Positions 7,593 to 17,606 are shown, counted from the first letter of the stretch. The stretch is DNA of 64,000 nt from Dolichospermum compactum NIES-806 (GCF_002368115.1 NZ_AP018316.1:3552996-3616995), one strand, 5' to 3'. The notes: generated by a model not told the origin, from the sequence alone. Translations and numbers: made by a program.

Positions 7593-8030
7593 TTAGTAAT
7601 GTTTATTACCGTTTATGTCTTCCCAATAGCGATCTCCTTGTTTTCCTTTAACCCGTCCAAGACAGTTACCAGATAGATCGTAGCACTTATATCGGCTTCG
7701 ATTCCAATGCACCTTCTTCTCCACTCTCACTGTGGCTGGAGCGTAGATTTCAATAAGTCGTTGTACATCTGGTTTAACACCAAAGTTAGTTAATTGTATC
7801 TGAGGTTGATTTTCATTAGATGTAGAATATTGAATTGGATCTTGGGATTCACCCTTTCCAACAATTTATTCCAGCGTTTTTACACAGTCAAGGAAAGATG
7901 AAATATTACGAGCAACTATCTGCTTTGTTTGAATGTTGATAATTGCGTAACCTGCACCTTCATTGACCACAGCATATTGTCCCTGTACTGTCACATAGGC
8001 ATTGGTATCTATTTTCTTGAGGTCACTCAT
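7593..8030 (-). pseudogene. Hypothetical gene split by one in-frame stop
   Basis: From ATG 8030 the frame encodes 54 residues (MSDLKKIDTNAYVTVQGQYA ... SSFLDCVKTLE) and stops at TAA 7866-7868. The same frame then continues for 90 more codons (ESQDPIQYSTSNENQPQIQL ... SRYKCYDLSGNCLGRVKGKQ, DRYWEDINGNKHY) to 7593. The whole is 146 codons with one internal stop. The C-terminal part has a basic, Cys-containing beta-like region. I do not recognise the family. It is either a nonsense pseudogene or a 54-residue protein plus remnant. Confidence 0.55.
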
Positions 8031-8361
8031 TTGGCACTCACCAAGCTAAAAAGACAACTATTTTTAATATTCTCTTAATTATACAGAAGTATGTACTTAT
8101 TTTTCTACCACTAGCACTAGATGCTGAAACAACTATGTAAACAAAATTTAAAACCAGGTGAGAGAACCTGTATTCTTTGTTAAGATTCATTAATAAATGT
8201 GTTGTTTTCTATATCATTTTGTGTCAGATATAGGACAAAACCCCCACAGAATCCGAGTTTTCTGCTAAAAAACTCTTATTGCCGAAAATAATTGCAGTTA
8301 CAAACGGCCATATTAGCCGTGACGAACTTCATGAGAACACGCTTGAAAGGAGCTTATTTGA
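8031..8361. promoter_or_regulatory. Intergenic region upstream of chlH
   Basis: A 331-bp spacer between divergent genes that must hold the chlH promoter and leader. A clear ribosome site AAAGGAG lies at 8346-8352, ten bases before the chlH ATG. I see no HIP1 site or recognisable riboswitch here and cannot point to a certain -10/-35 pair. Confidence 0.5.
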
Positions 8362-11300
8362 ATGTTTACCCAAGTCAAGTCCACTATTCGACATATTGCA
8401 CCTGATGATTTACGGGGACGTAAATTAATCAAGGTTGTCTATGTCGTGCTAGAATCCCAATACCAAAGTGCATTATCGCAGGCGGTACGGGAAATTAACG
8501 CTAATCATCCCAGCGTAGCCATAGAAATCAGTGGATACTTGATTGAAGAACTGCGTGGAACTGAAAACTTTGAAGGATTTCAGCGCGATATAGCCAGTGC
8601 TAATATATTCATTGCTTCTCTAATTTTTATTGAAGACTTAGCACAGAAAGTAGTTGCCGCAGTTGAACCCCATCGTGATAATCTAGATGTGTCGGTTGTC
8701 TTCCCCTCCATGCCCGAAGTTATGCGCCTCAATAAAATGGGTAGCTTCTCCTTGGCGCAGTTAGGACAATCCAAGAGCGTTATCGCTAACTTCATGAAAA
8801 AGCGCAAAGAAAAATCTGGCGCTGGTTTCCAAGACGGAATGTTGAAGTTATTGCGGACACTTCCCCAAGTGCTGAAATTCCTACCTATGGAAAAAGCACA
8901 AGATGCGCGTAACTTCATGCTCAGTTTTCAGTATTGGCTAGGTGGTTCAGCGGAAAACCTGGAAAACTTCTTGCTGATGCTGGCTGATAAATACGTATTA
9001 AAAGGTGCAGAAAAAGAAAGCTTTGCTGCTGCTAAGTATGAAGCACCAGTTGTTTATCCCGACATGGGAATTTGGCATCCTTTAGCGCCAAGTATGTTTG
9101 AGGATGTGCGAGAATATCTCAACTGGTATTCTGTCCGCAGGGATATTTCTAGAAATCTCAAAGACCCTCTTGCACCATGTGTAGGTTTGGTTTTACAAAG
9201 AACTCACCTAGTGACCGGTGATGATGCCCATTATGTGGCAATTGTCCAGGAATTAGAATCATTAGGTGCAAAAGTTCTGCCTGTGTTTGCTGGTGGTTTG
9301 GATTTCTCTAAACCAATAGAAGCTTACTTCTATGAACCCACAACTAAATTACAATTAGTAGATGCGGTAGTCTCTTTAACTGGTTTCGCTTTGGTGGGTG
9401 GACCCGCCAGACAAGACCATCCGAAAGCTATTGAAGCATTAAAACGGTTAAATCGTCCCTACATGGTTGCCTTGCCTTTGGTCTTCCAAACCACCGAAGA
9501 ATGGCTAGATAGCGATTTGGGGTTACATCCCATTCAAGTGGCTTTACAGATTGCTATCCCTGAATTAGACGGGGCAATTGAGCCTATTATCTTATCAGGT
9601 AAAGATGGGGCAACTGGAAAAGCGATCGCCCTCCAAGACCGGGTAGAAATTGTTGCCCAACGCGCCTTAAAATGGGCAACTCTGCGCCGCAAACCTAAAT
9701 TAATCAAGAAAGTTGCTATCACTGTTTTCAGCTTCCCCCCCGACAAAGGTAACGTGGGTACAGCCGCATATTTAGATGTATTCGGTTCTATCCATGAAGT
9801 CATGAAAGGACTGAAAAACAACGGTTACGATGTACAAGATATTCCCGAAACTCCCCAAGAGTTGCTAGAACAAGTAATCCACGACGCACAAGCACAATAC
9901 AACAGTCCTGAACTCAACGTTGCTTACAAAATGTCTGTGCCAGAATATGAAGCACTGACACCCTACTCCCAACGCTTAGAAGAAAACTGGGGACCACCTC
10001 CCGGAAACTTGAACAGCGACGGCCAAAATCTCTTGATTTATGGGAAACAATTTGGTAATGTGTTTATTGGTGTGCAGCCAACATTTGGTTATGAAGGCGA
10101 CCCCATGCGGTTGTTATTCTCCCGTTCCGCAAGTCCCCATCATGGTTTTGCAGCTTACTACACCTATCTAGAACGGATTTGGGGCGCTGATGCTGTGTTA
10201 CATTTTGGGACACATGGCTCTTTGGAATTTATGCCCGGTAAGCAAATGGGAATGTCCGGTGATTGTTACCCAGATCAACTAATTGGCTCAATTCCTAATC
10301 TGTATTATTACGCAGCTAACAACCCCAGTGAAGCCACAATTGCTAAACGTCGCAGTTATGCAGAAACAATTTCTTACCTGACACCACCTGCGGAAAATGC
10401 TGGTTTATACAAAGGTTTGAAAGAACTCAGCGAGTTAATTGCTTCTTACCAAACTTTGAAAGACACAGGACGCGGCGTTTCTATTGTCAATTCCATCATG
10501 GATAAGTGCCGCATTGTCAACTTAGACAAGGATATTGAGTTACCAGAAACCGACTCTAAGGATATGTCCTCGGAAGAACGGGATAACATCGTTGGTAACG
10601 TTTATCGGCGGTTGATGGAGATTGAATCGCGGTTGTTACCTTGTGGACTGCACGTGATTGGTAAACCTCCTAGTGCCGAAGAAGCGATCGCAACTTTGGT
10701 CAATATTGCTAGTTTAGATCGGCAAGAGGAAGAAATTCAAGGCTTACCCGGAATTATTGCTAGAAGTCTGGGACGCAGCATTGAAGATATCTACAAAAAC
10801 AACGACGCGGGGATTTTGGAGGATGTCCAATTACTCCAAGATATCACCCTCGCTACCCGTGCGGCTGTCACAGCTTTAGTCCAAGAACAAATTGACGCAG
10901 AAGGCAGAGTTATAGCGGTTTCCAAGTTGAATTTCTTCAATATGGGCAGAAAAGAACCTTGGGTGGAATCATTGCATCAATCAGGTTATCCCAAAGTTGA
11001 TACCTCTGCGTTAAAACCCCTGTTTGAATATTTGGAATTCTGCTTAAAACAAGTTTGTGCAGATAACGAACTCGGTGGACTTCTCCAAGGTTTAGCAGGT
11101 GAATACATCCTACCCGGACCCGGTGGTGATCCTATCCGTAATCCTGACGTATTACCCACTGGTAAAAATATTCACGCTTTAGACCCCCAATCTATCCCCA
11201 CTTCTGCCGCAGTTCAATCTGCGAAAATCGTCGTTGATCGGTTGTTGGAACGGAACAAGTCAGAAAATGAAGGAAACTGGCCAGAAACCATCGCCTGTGT

Positions 11301-12348
11301 CCTCTGGGGTACAGATAACATCAAAACCTACGGTGAATCCCTCGCCCAAATTATGTGGATGGTGGGAGTGCGTCCAGTTGCTGATGCTTTGGGACGGGTG
11401 AATAAGTTGGAATTGATACCTTTAGAAGAGTTGGGAAGACCCAGAATTGATGTTGTAATTAACTGTTCTGGTGTATTCCGTGACTTGTTCATTAACCAAA
11501 TGAATCTGCTTGACCAAGGTGTGAAAATGGCAGCAGAAGCTGATGAACCTTTGGAAATGAACTTTGTCCGCAAGCATGCTTTGAAACAAGCTGAGGACAT
11601 GGGGATAAATCTGCGTCAAGCTGCAACTCGCGTTTTCTCTAATGCTTCTGGTTCTTATTCTTCTAATATCAACTTAGCGGTGGAGAATAGCACTTGGGAT
11701 AGTGAAGCTGAGTTACAGGAAATGTATTTGAAACGGAAATCTTTCTCTTTTAATTCTGATAATCCTGGGGTTATGGATGAGTCACGGGAGATTTTTGAAA
11801 CTACGTTAAAAACTGCTGATGCAACTTTCCAGAATCTCGATTCTTCGGAAATCAGTTTAACAGATGTTTCCCATTATTTTGACTCAGATCCTACTAAGTT
11901 AGTGGCAAGTCTGCGTGCGGATGGGAAGAAACCATCTTCTTATATTGCAGATACAACTACAGCGAATGCACAGGTGAGAACTTTATCGGAAACTGTGCGT
12001 TTAGATGCGCGGACGAAGTTGTTAAATCCCAAATGGTATGAGGGAATGTTGTCTCACGGTTACGAAGGTGTGCGGGAACTTTCTAAACGGTTGGTTAATA
12101 CCACTGGTTGGAGTGCGACTGCTGGTGCTGTGGATAATTGGATTTATGAGGACACGAATGAGACTTTCATCAAAGATGAGGAAATGCAAAAGCGGTTGAT
12201 GAATCTCAATCCTCATTCTTTCCGCAAGATTGTTTCTACTTTGTTGGAAATGAATGGACGCGGTTATTGGGAAACTAGCGAGGAGAATTTAGATCGCTTA
12301 CGTGAGTTGTATCAGGAGGTGGAAAATCGGATTGAGGGTATAGAATAG
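8362..12348 (+). CDS. chlH: Magnesium chelatase subunit H
   Basis: A 1328-residue ChlH, the porphyrin-binding subunit that inserts Mg2+ into protoporphyrin IX together with the ChlI-ChlD AAA+ motor. This is the first committed step of chlorophyll synthesis. The length matches cyanobacterial ChlH. The N-terminal ChlH domain (about 1-180) is followed by the CobN/ChlH core. Family landmarks include [20 protein letters not shown] near 615, [20 protein letters not shown] just after, and a C-terminal WEATxxxL-type end ([20 protein letters not shown]). Start ATG has AAAGGAG upstream. It is transcribed alone, and a GC-rich hairpin follows the stop. Confidence 0.98.
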   Translation: MFTQVKSTIRHIAPDDLRGRKLIKVVYVVLESQYQSALSQAVREINANHPSVAIEISGYLIEELRGTENFEGFQRDIASANIFIASLIFIEDLAQKVVAAVEPHRDNLDVSVVFPSMPEVMRLNKMGSFSLAQLGQSKSVIANFMKKRKEKSGAGFQDGMLKLLRTLPQVLKFLPMEKAQDARNFMLSFQYWLGGSAENLENFLLMLADKYVLKGAEKESFAAAKYEAPVVYPDMGIWHPLAPSMFEDVREYLNWYSVRRDISRNLKDPLAPCVGLVLQRTHLVTGDDAHYVAIVQELESLGAKVLPVFAGGLDFSKPIEAYFYEPTTKLQLVDAVVSLTGFALVGGPARQDHPKAIEALKRLNRPYMVALPLVFQTTEEWLDSDLGLHPIQVALQIAIPELDGAIEPIILSGKDGATGKAIALQDRVEIVAQRALKWATLRRKPKLIKKVAITVFSFPPDKGNVGTAAYLDVFGSIHEVMKGLKNNGYDVQDIPETPQELLEQVIHDAQAQYNSPELNVAYKMSVPEYEALTPYSQRLEENWGPPPGNLNSDGQNLLIYGKQFGNVFIGVQPTFGYEGDPMRLLFSRSASPHHGFAAYYTYLERIWGADAVLHFGTHGSLEFMPGKQMGMSGDCYPDQLIGSIPNLYYYAANNPSEATIAKRRSYAETISYLTPPAENAGLYKGLKELSELIASYQTLKDTGRGVSIVNSIMDKCRIVNLDKDIELPETDSKDMSSEERDNIVGNVYRRLMEIESRLLPCGLHVIGKPPSAEEAIATLVNIASLDRQEEEIQGLPGIIARSLGRSIEDIYKNNDAGILEDVQLLQDITLATRAAVTALVQEQIDAEGRVIAVSKLNFFNMGRKEPWVESLHQSGYPKVDTSALKPLFEYLEFCLKQVCADNELGGLLQGLAGEYILPGPGGDPIRNPDVLPTGKNIHALDPQSIPTSAAVQSAKIVVDRLLERNKSENEGNWPETIACVLWGTDNIKTYGESLAQIMWMVGVRPVADALGRVNKLELIPLEELGRPRIDVVINCSGVFRDLFINQMNLLDQGVKMAAEADEPLEMNFVRKHALKQAEDMGINLRQAATRVFSNASGSYSSNINLAVENSTWDSEAELQEMYLKRKSFSFNSDNPGVMDESREIFETTLKTADATFQNLDSSEISLTDVSHYFDSDPTKLVASLRADGKKPSSYIADTTTANAQVRTLSETVRLDARTKLLNPKWYEGMLSHGYEGVRELSKRLVNTTGWSATAGAVDNWIYEDTNETFIKDEEMQKRLMNLNPHSFRKIVSTLLEMNGRGYWETSEENLDRLRELYQEVENRIEGIE

Positions 12349-12357
12349 GATTAGATG

Positions 12358-12376
12358 GGCAGGTTTTTTACCTGCC
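12358..12376 (+). terminator. Hairpin after chlH
   Basis: A 7-bp stem (GGCAGGT / ACCTGCC) with a five-T loop lies nine bases after the chlH stop. No U tract follows, so it may be a stabilising 3' hairpin rather than a strong intrinsic terminator. Confidence 0.5.
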
Positions 12377-12417
12377 TCCTTAATCATGAGATAAAATTAA
12401 GAGAGAATTGATTTATA

Positions 12418-12502
12418 ACTTACGCGCAATTAATGAAGAAATGAACCACGAAGGCACGAAGTACACGAAGGAATAAGAGTTTTAGAGAGTTATTGCGTAA
12501 GT
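12418..12502. mobile_element. 85-bp MITE-like element before higB
   Basis: Bounded by ACTTACGC on the left and GCGTAAGT on the right (perfect 8-bp inverted ends). The centre carries the CACGAAGG dispersed repeat also seen at 4155-4222. It ends three bases before the HigB-like start codon. No transposase inside, so any movement must be in trans. Confidence 0.6.
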
Positions 12503-12505
12503 CCT

Positions 12506-12784
12506 ATGATTCAAACATTTAAAAATAAAGCATTAGAAAATCTGTTTAGAGAAAATTTTAATAAAGGAGTTCCTGCAAATTTAGAAAAGAAAATTAGAAT
12601 CAGACTTGAAGTTATAGACTCTGCTTTAATGGTAGAAGATATAAGATTACCGGGTTATGATTTGCATGAATTAAAAGGAGATAGGAAAGGAACTTGGTCA
12701 ATTAAGGTATCAGGAAACTGGCGGATAACTTTTAAATTTGAAGATGGTGATGCTTATGATGTCAATCTTGAAGATTATCATTAA
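12506..12784 (+). CDS. higB: HigB/RelE-type toxin
   Basis: A 92-residue plasmid-maintenance killer family (HigB) mRNA interferase. The pattern is typical: IQTFKNKALENLFREN, then LPGYDLHELKGDRKGTWSIK with the HxLKG and the GNWRITF block carrying the Arg and aromatic residues, ending YDVNLEDYH. HigB cuts ribosome-bound mRNA and is neutralised by HigA downstream, the reversed gene order typical of this family. The ATG lies only three bases after a MITE-like element and lacks a clear Shine-Dalgarno, so expression may be altered. Confidence 0.85.
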   Translation: MIQTFKNKALENLFRENFNKGVPANLEKKIRIRLEVIDSALMVEDIRLPGYDLHELKGDRKGTWSIKVSGNWRITFKFEDGDAYDVNLEDYH

Positions 12785-12860
12785 TTCCTGTGTTAATATG
12801 ATATTAACTAGGTAGAGATTGTTAACTAACGGTAGTAAAATTTATTAAGAAGTATTGATT

Positions 12861-13172
12861 ATGAATAATTTGCAAGATATTACTCAAGATAGATTAGTAA
12901 GACCAATACATCCTGGTGAAGTAATTGCAGATATTTTAGATGATTTAGATATTAATCCTAGCAATTTTGCTGAAATTTTAGGAGTATCTAATCAAACAAT
13001 TCAGGAAATTATTAATGGTGAAAAATCCATTACTGTAGATATTGCAATTCGTCTTGGTAAAGCTTTAGGTAATGGACCAAGACTTTGGTTAAATCTTCAG
13101 CAAAAGGTTGATGTTTGGGATGCTTTACAAAGCCATAAGGAAGAATATGAGCAAGTTATGACTTTGGTTTAG
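12861..13172 (+). CDS. higA: HigA-type antitoxin, helix-turn-helix
   Basis: A 103-residue XRE-family antitoxin of the HigA type: RPIHPGEVIADILDDLDI, followed by the HTH NFAEILGVSNQTIQEIINGE and the KALGNGPRLWLNLQ segment diagnostic of VapI/HigA. It binds HigB and represses the operon. ATG 12861 is preferred to the in-frame TTG six bases upstream. The 76-bp gap from higB is rather long for the family but the pairing is clear. Confidence 0.88.
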   Translation: MNNLQDITQDRLVRPIHPGEVIADILDDLDINPSNFAEILGVSNQTIQEIINGEKSITVDIAIRLGKALGNGPRLWLNLQQKVDVWDALQSHKEEYEQVMTLV

Positions 13173-13231
13173 AAAAATCAAATAATTGAGGTTGTGATAC
13201 AATAATTTAAGTAAGTAAGAACATTTGCTAT

Positions 13232-13555
13232 ATGATTAGTCATAATTACAAGAAAACGAAAGAACTCTCACTTGGAGAATCGTTAGGAGAAACGATAGCT
13301 AATCCTGATGCTTTGGATACTGTTTTTAGTTTGGCTGAAATAGGCATAGACGAAATAATGGAGCATCTAATAAAGGATGTTCAAGATGAAGCTTTAAAAG
13401 AGATTCCAGTTGTCAAGACACTTTATGCAATAACTAAAACTGGCTTTGCTTTTCGTGATTACTTCCTATTAGAAAAAATATGTCGATTTATACTAGGTTA
13501 TAAAAAGGAAAGATCTGAAATCAAAGTATCTAAAGCAACTAACCGTAACTGGTGA
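13232..13555 (+). CDS. Hypothetical small protein, possibly truncated
   Basis: A 107-residue soluble protein. The run IGIDEIMEHLIKDVQDEALK, then EIPVVKTLYAITKTGFAFRD and LEKICRFILGY resembles a family of small cyanobacterial and phage-linked proteins I recall as being near 150-180 residues, which would make this copy C-terminally shortened. That family link is from memory and uncertain. It lies 59 bases after higA on the same strand and may be read through from it. Confidence 0.5.
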   Translation: MISHNYKKTKELSLGESLGETIANPDALDTVFSLAEIGIDEIMEHLIKDVQDEALKEIPVVKTLYAITKTGFAFRDYFLLEKICRFILGYKKERSEIKVSKATNRNW

Positions 13556-13677
13556 GGCCGTTTTATTCTTAGTGTTTCCATAAGCTTTTACACCCAATTT
13601 GACTATTATAAACTCATAATCTAAAATTTTTGCTTACGAGATTATACCATAATTTACCCACATTTAGGAGATAATCG

Positions 13678-13845
13678 CTGTTTGGGGATGTGGGGATGCG
13701 ATCGCTTTTTGGGAATGTGGGGAGGGTGCGATCGCTTTTTTGGGATGTGGGGATGTGCGATCGCTGTTTTGAGGGGTGTGGAGGTGCGATCGCTGTTTGG
13801 GGATGTGGAGGGAGTGCGATAGCGAAGCGCGACCTAGGAATCGCT
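13678..13845 (-). repeat. HIP1 repeat array (reverse) with 21-bp element
   Basis: Four or more units of GGGATGTGGGGATGCGATCG type, i.e. the 790-980 repeat in the other orientation. At 13816-13844 a 21-bp element (AGCGAAGCGCGACCTAGGAA plus T) lies between GCGAT and CGC, so that removing it restores GCGATCGC. Confidence 0.78.
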
Positions 13846-13854
13846 TTTTTGCTT

Positions 13855-14055
13855 TTACTGAATACTTTCAATTAATTTAATATTATTTCTCAACCATTCA
13901 TTGACTAAAATTTGCACATCAATATTCTTCTCCTGAGCAATTTTTTTGAAAAAATTGTCAACATCTGGTTCAAGGTAAATAGGATAATGAAAAGTTGCAT
14001 CAGAATGATAAAATTTACCTTGTTCAGCTTGTGAAAAATCATATTCTGCTTTCAT
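13855..14055 (-). CDS. brnA: BrnA-type antitoxin
   Basis: A 66-residue protein with FHYPIYLEPDVDNFFKKIAQ, then IDVQILVNEWLRNNIKL, the ribbon-helix-helix pattern of BrnA. BrnA neutralises BrnT and represses the operon. It overlaps the end of brnT by four bases (ATGA), in the canonical brnT-brnA order. Confidence 0.82.
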   Translation of the reverse strand: MKAEYDFSQAEQGKFYHSDATFHYPIYLEPDVDNFFKKIAQEKNIDVQILVNEWLRNNIKLIESIQ

Positions 14056-14351
14056 AGCTTTCTTCCTTGATAATACTGCTGTTCATTAAAAGTTGCTTTC
14101 CGTGCTGAAATAATACGAATCAAACACGAGTCTTCATCTGTTTGTTCAAAAGTATGAATAACAACCCTTAAAATACCCGTTTCGTCTAAACCTATAGTAA
14201 TCCATCTGTCTTCATAATCACTATGTTCTTCATCATATAAACTTAATTGATATTGATCACGAAAAACAGTTGATGCTAAACGAAAATTGATTTGATGTTT
14301 ACGAATATTCTGTTTTTCTTTTGCTGGATTCCAATCAAAATTATAACGCAA
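14052..14351 (-). CDS. brnT: BrnT-type toxin
   Basis: A 99-residue BrnT family ribonuclease toxin. Family landmarks are FDWNPAKEKQNIRKHQINF at the start, SDYEDRWITIGLDETG in the centre and IRIISARKATFNEQQYYQ at the end, with the RIISAR Arg typical of the active site. Intact and paired with brnA, in normal order. The operon is flanked on both sides by arrays of the HIP1 repeat. Confidence 0.88.
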   Translation of the reverse strand: MRYNFDWNPAKEKQNIRKHQINFRLASTVFRDQYQLSLYDEEHSDYEDRWITIGLDETGILRVVIHTFEQTDEDSCLIRIISARKATFNEQQYYQGRKL

Positions 14352-14442
14352 ATTTATAAATTACAATAGATTAAAGAAGTTGACATCATAATTATACCAT
14401 AATTTTATACTTTGACACTGTTATCAGTAGTTTACCGTAGGT

Positions 14443-14835
14443 ATCGCTTTTGGGGATGTGTGGGGTGCGATCACTTTTGGGGTTTGTGGAATGCGATCAC
14501 TGTTTGGGATGTGGTGAGAGTGCGATAGCGAAGTGCTGCTGCAAGCAGTTCGCTTTTGGGATGTGGGAGTGCGATCACTGTTTGGGGCTGTGTGGGAGAG
14601 CGATCGCTATTTTGGGGATGTTTGGTGTGGGAGAGCGATCGCTTTTTGGGGATGTTTGGAGTGCGATCACTTTTGGGGTTTGTGGAATGCTATCGCTGTT
14701 TGGGATGTGGTGAGAGTGCGATAGCGAAGCGCTGCTGCAAGCAGTTCGCTTTTGGGACGTGGGAGTGCGATCGCTGTTTGGGGATGTGTGGGGGTGCGAT
14801 CGCTTTTTGGGGGTGTGGGGATGCGATCGCCTTAG
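14443..14835 (-). repeat. Large HIP1 repeat array (reverse) with two 24-bp elements
   Basis: About nine units of the GATGTGTGGGGTGCGATC type over 390 bp. Two 24-bp elements lie at 14522-14553 and 14718-14749, both in GCGAT...CGC context. Long open frames across it are repeat artefacts: every frame is rich in Trp, Gly and Cys. The remainder of 14352-14882 holds no gene. Confidence 0.8.
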
Positions 14836-14882
14836 TGATAGAATAAACCTAATCTTTAATTTTAAATTTTATAGGATAAAAA

Positions 14883-15182
14883 TTGATTAAAATTAGTAAT
14901 CAACAAATTGACACACTCAAAGAAATAATATCTAAATACAAAAACCTTGAATGTGTTGAATGCGCTCAAGCTATTCAAAATTACCTGATATCACAAAAAA
15001 TTCCTAGTAAACGGATAAAAATTTATACTGGTTCAGCAATGGGACGTAATAGTTATATCTATGATGAAACTGTTTCTAAATATGCAATATCTGTTAATGG
15101 TCGTCATCAAGGAATTGAGATTATAATAGATGAAGTAGAAATGATTTTTGATAATCACACATCAAAAAATTTTTATCCATAG
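14883..15182 (+). CDS. Papain-fold toxin-like protein (Tox-PL-2 type)
   Basis: A 99-residue protein with LECVECAQAIQNYLISQ carrying a candidate catalytic Cys, a Gly-rich middle (YTGSAMGRNSYIY), NGRHQGIEI with a candidate catalytic His, and a DNHTS motif. This Cys-His-Asp order fits small papain-fold toxins (Tox-PL-2) of cyanobacteria. These proteins usually extend somewhat beyond the DN motif, so the C-terminus (KNFYP) may be truncated. No ATG is available; TTG 14883 is the likely start. No partner antitoxin is obvious next to it. Confidence 0.55.
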   Translation: MIKISNQQIDTLKEIISKYKNLECVECAQAIQNYLISQKIPSKRIKIYTGSAMGRNSYIYDETVSKYAISVNGRHQGIEIIIDEVEMIFDNHTSKNFYP

Positions 15183-15222
15183 AAAAATACTCTCAATATC
15201 AGCAATAGCACTAGGTGAAATC

Positions 15223-15513
15223 TCAATCCGGTATGCCATATTTTTCTTTAAATTCTGCAAATGCTTGGTCTAAAGGCATACCCTCACCTTGTTCAAACTC
15301 ATTTATACTTTGACGTATCTTAGCAACAGATTCCAGTAATTCCAGTCTATCAATAAGTCTTTGATAACTTTCAGCATCTTGAACCACAGCAGCAGCTTTA
15401 CCATTCACAGTCAGCACAATAGGAGATTTAGTTTCTTTTAACTTATCCAAAAACATCTTTGCTCCTCGCTGAAATTCTGATAATGGGTGAATATTAGTCA
15501 GGTTAAACATCAT
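15223..15513 (-). CDS. Phd/YefM-family antitoxin, orphan
   Basis: A 96-residue antitoxin: NIHPLSEFQRGAKMFLDKL, KETKSPIVLTVNGKAAAVVQ and DAESYQRLIDRLELLESV are typical of Phd/YefM. The C-terminal EFKEKYGIPD end is the toxin-binding tail. The usual RelE/ParE toxin should follow on the minus strand, but only 40 bases separate it from the convergent papain-fold ORF, so it is an orphan. Starts at 15513 and 15510 are both ATG. Confidence 0.85.
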   Translation of the reverse strand: MMFNLTNIHPLSEFQRGAKMFLDKLKETKSPIVLTVNGKAAAVVQDAESYQRLIDRLELLESVAKIRQSINEFEQGEGMPLDQAFAEFKEKYGIPD

Positions 15514-15579
15514 AATTTCAATAAATTATTTGATAATTTCATGTTAATTGTATGAAAATATTTTGTCAAGCGAATATAT

Positions 15580-15682
15580 AGCTGTTTTGGGATGTGGGGA
15601 ATTTGCGATCGTGTTTGGGGTGTGGAGAAGTGCGATAGGGAAGCAGTTCGCTGTTTGGAGATTTGGGGGATGAGCGATCGCT
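15580..15682 (-). repeat. HIP1 repeat units (reverse), degenerate
   Basis: GGGATGTGGGGAATTTGCGATCG-type units (written here in part) with a shortened element GCGATAGGGAAGCAGTTCGC at about 15632. The rest of 15514-15912 contains no convincing gene. Confidence 0.65.
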
Positions 15683-15912
15683 TCCTAGTAATCTAATAGT
15701 CCTTATTGAGAAAAGTGCTTCTATCCTTTTTTACCATAAATCGGTACAATCTCTATCTGATTAGCTTTTTAGACTATTTTGTCATCCCGTCAGGGAATCA
15801 ATACCTTTATCTTCTACATATAATCGCATATTTATTATTTTCCAACATCATAGATAACGTTGCTAATGGCATTTTAAAAAATGATCATGATTTAGCAACG
15901 CTATCTTTATAA

Positions 15913-17139
15913 TTATTCGCTTTTCACATCTTTGCTAAAAATACGATAGTACAACCAGGTACTAAATTCTTTCATGGGAAATAGGATATAGGTCAAAGGA
16001 TTTACAGTGACAATAATATTTCTAAAATCCCGTTTAGCAAAAAATAAAATTCCCTGTACAACTTGTTTTGCTGACATGACACCATAGGGATTTAATTGAC
16101 TTTTGAAAGGACCTAAAATTAATTTGCGAATGACACAAGTTTTATCTAAACGTTTGAGAGTGACAATATCTCCTAATGCTCTTTTGCTGAGTTCATACAA
16201 GGGACTTAAAGCTGGGGAAACTTCCGCTTCTGAAGTATTTACCCAAATTTCTTTGGTGGCTTTGTCTTGGGGTCCTGTGACAGTTGCAGAAAAGACATCT
16301 ATCAATTCTAAAGCGGAAAAAGTGTTAACTTGATAGGAATTTTGAATGGCACTAGAAGTTCTATTTCCATAAACATTTACACCATGATTGATAATGAGAA
16401 TGTCAACTTTATTTAAACTTTCCTTTAGTTGAGTTTCATTACCTAATTCCCATTTTAGAACTTTGACCCGCTCTTGAACTGCGATTTTTTCAGGATTAGT
16501 TGTTAATGCCACAACTTTGGCATTATGCTTTAATAATTCCGCTACTAATGCTTGTCCTAATGCACCAGAAGCACCTGTTAAAGCTACGGTTTTACCTTTG
16601 AGAGAAAGTCCTGTTCCTAGTATTTTATCCACTAGGGGAAATACACCACTATAGTAAGCATTAACATCATCAAAATGATGTCGCCAATGATAGGTTCTAT
16701 TTACCCACAAAACAGAGGGAATTTTGTCTAAAGGTCCGGGTAAATGATTGTAGTCTGTGTCTATGGTTCCTTGGAAATATCGCAAAGAAGCACCATATAA
16801 AAAAGTGACAGCATAAGCGACTCCTAACCATAATCCCCATTGATGTGCTAGTAAGGCAATTATGGTTAAAATGACTACCAATATACCCGATTCGACGATA
16901 TCGTGATACAACTGGGAATCTATGTAGGCTTTTTGGGAAATTAAAGTTAAATCTCGTCGGTATACAGCATGATGTTTATTGTGCCATTTTGCTAACCATG
17001 TTATTTGATGGCACAAAGCATGATAAGCATCTCTGACAACTTCCGCGAGTAAGAGGGAGGAAAATCCCCAGGTTGTGAACTGAATACAGTTGTTTACTAA
17101 AACCGAGTCAATAGTTAAGCTTTGAGCCAAAATCATCAT
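15913..17139 (-). CDS. Sterol desaturase / short-chain dehydrogenase fusion
   Basis: A 408-residue protein with two parts. Residues 1-175 are a membrane fatty-acid-hydroxylase/sterol-desaturase-type region with His clusters (HALCHQ, KWHNKHH, HWRHHFDD) that bind a di-iron centre, and hydrophobic stretches around 80-115. Residues 178-400 are an SDR with the NAD(P)-binding motif TGASGALGQ and INHGVNVYG. Homologues with this fusion are annotated across cyanobacteria; the substrate is unknown. The catalytic Tyr-x-x-x-Lys is visible as YELSKRA. Membrane-bound and probably monocistronic. Confidence 0.85.
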   Translation of the reverse strand: MMILAQSLTIDSVLVNNCIQFTTWGFSSLLLAEVVRDAYHALCHQITWLAKWHNKHHAVYRRDLTLISQKAYIDSQLYHDIVESGILVVILTIIALLAHQWGLWLGVAYAVTFLYGASLRYFQGTIDTDYNHLPGPLDKIPSVLWVNRTYHWRHHFDDVNAYYSGVFPLVDKILGTGLSLKGKTVALTGASGALGQALVAELLKHNAKVVALTTNPEKIAVQERVKVLKWELGNETQLKESLNKVDILIINHGVNVYGNRTSSAIQNSYQVNTFSALELIDVFSATVTGPQDKATKEIWVNTSEAEVSPALSPLYELSKRALGDIVTLKRLDKTCVIRKLILGPFKSQLNPYGVMSAKQVVQGILFFAKRDFRNIIVTVNPLTYILFPMKEFSTWLYYRIFSKDVKSE

Positions 17140-17174
17140 CTTTCTGGTGATACCTCTTTTTCTTAATGGTTATA

Positions 17175-17606
17175 TCAATCCCTGATTTGTTCAACTAATC
17201 GTTGTTCTAGTATATCTAACAATTCATCTACATTTTTCCCCACTTCCTGAAAACAAGTTTCTGGTGATGTTTTAGGTGCAAATTGAATTAATTTAATTTC
17301 TCCTTTCCCAATTCCAATCATGACTACTTCTGTTTCGGGTTTGTTGTTATCAATAATTCCTAAAATTTCTTGAAGGCGATTTTCAACTCGCTCATTTAGT
17401 TTTTCTATTTCGGTTTGGGGACAATAAACAAAATGGGGAGTTGGTTGTAAATCAATCCCGATAGTTCCCTGATTATTACCATTTTCTAACCACAATCCCC
17501 AAAAAAGTGCGGCTAGTTCTGGTTGATTGTTTTTGACAAATCTATCTAACTGTCCGCGCCATTTATTCTCTGCTGTTTCGGGTTGGGGAATACTAAACAT
17601 GATCAT
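17175..17606 (-). CDS. Conserved hypothetical protein
   Basis: A 143-residue soluble acidic protein (FSIPQPETAENKWRGQLDRF start, PQTEIEKLNERVENRLQEIL helix, KNVDELLDILEQRLVEQI end). I do not recognise a domain. It lies 35 bases upstream of the desaturase/dehydrogenase gene on the same strand, so they may be co-transcribed. Full, clean frame with an ATG start (17606 or 17600). Confidence 0.6.
   Translation of the reverse strand: MIMFSIPQPETAENKWRGQLDRFVKNNQPELAALFWGLWLENGNNQGTIGIDLQPTPHFVYCPQTEIEKLNERVENRLQEILGIIDNNKPETEVVMIGIGKGEIKLIQFAPKTSPETCFQEVGKNVDELLDILEQRLVEQIRD

Noticed and set aside
13690..13875. Open frame through the HIP1 repeat array
   Set aside because: Composition is repeat-derived (Gly, Cys, Trp-rich) and follows the repeat unit in all frames; no ribosome site.
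14450..14846. Several overlapping open frames in the second repeat array
   Set aside because: Same reason; GATGTGGGG/GCGATCGC units lack stops in several frames.
15706..15912. 68-codon frame rich in Leu, Phe, Ile
   Set aside because: TTG start, no ribosome site, no similarity I recognise, AT-rich intergenic DNA.
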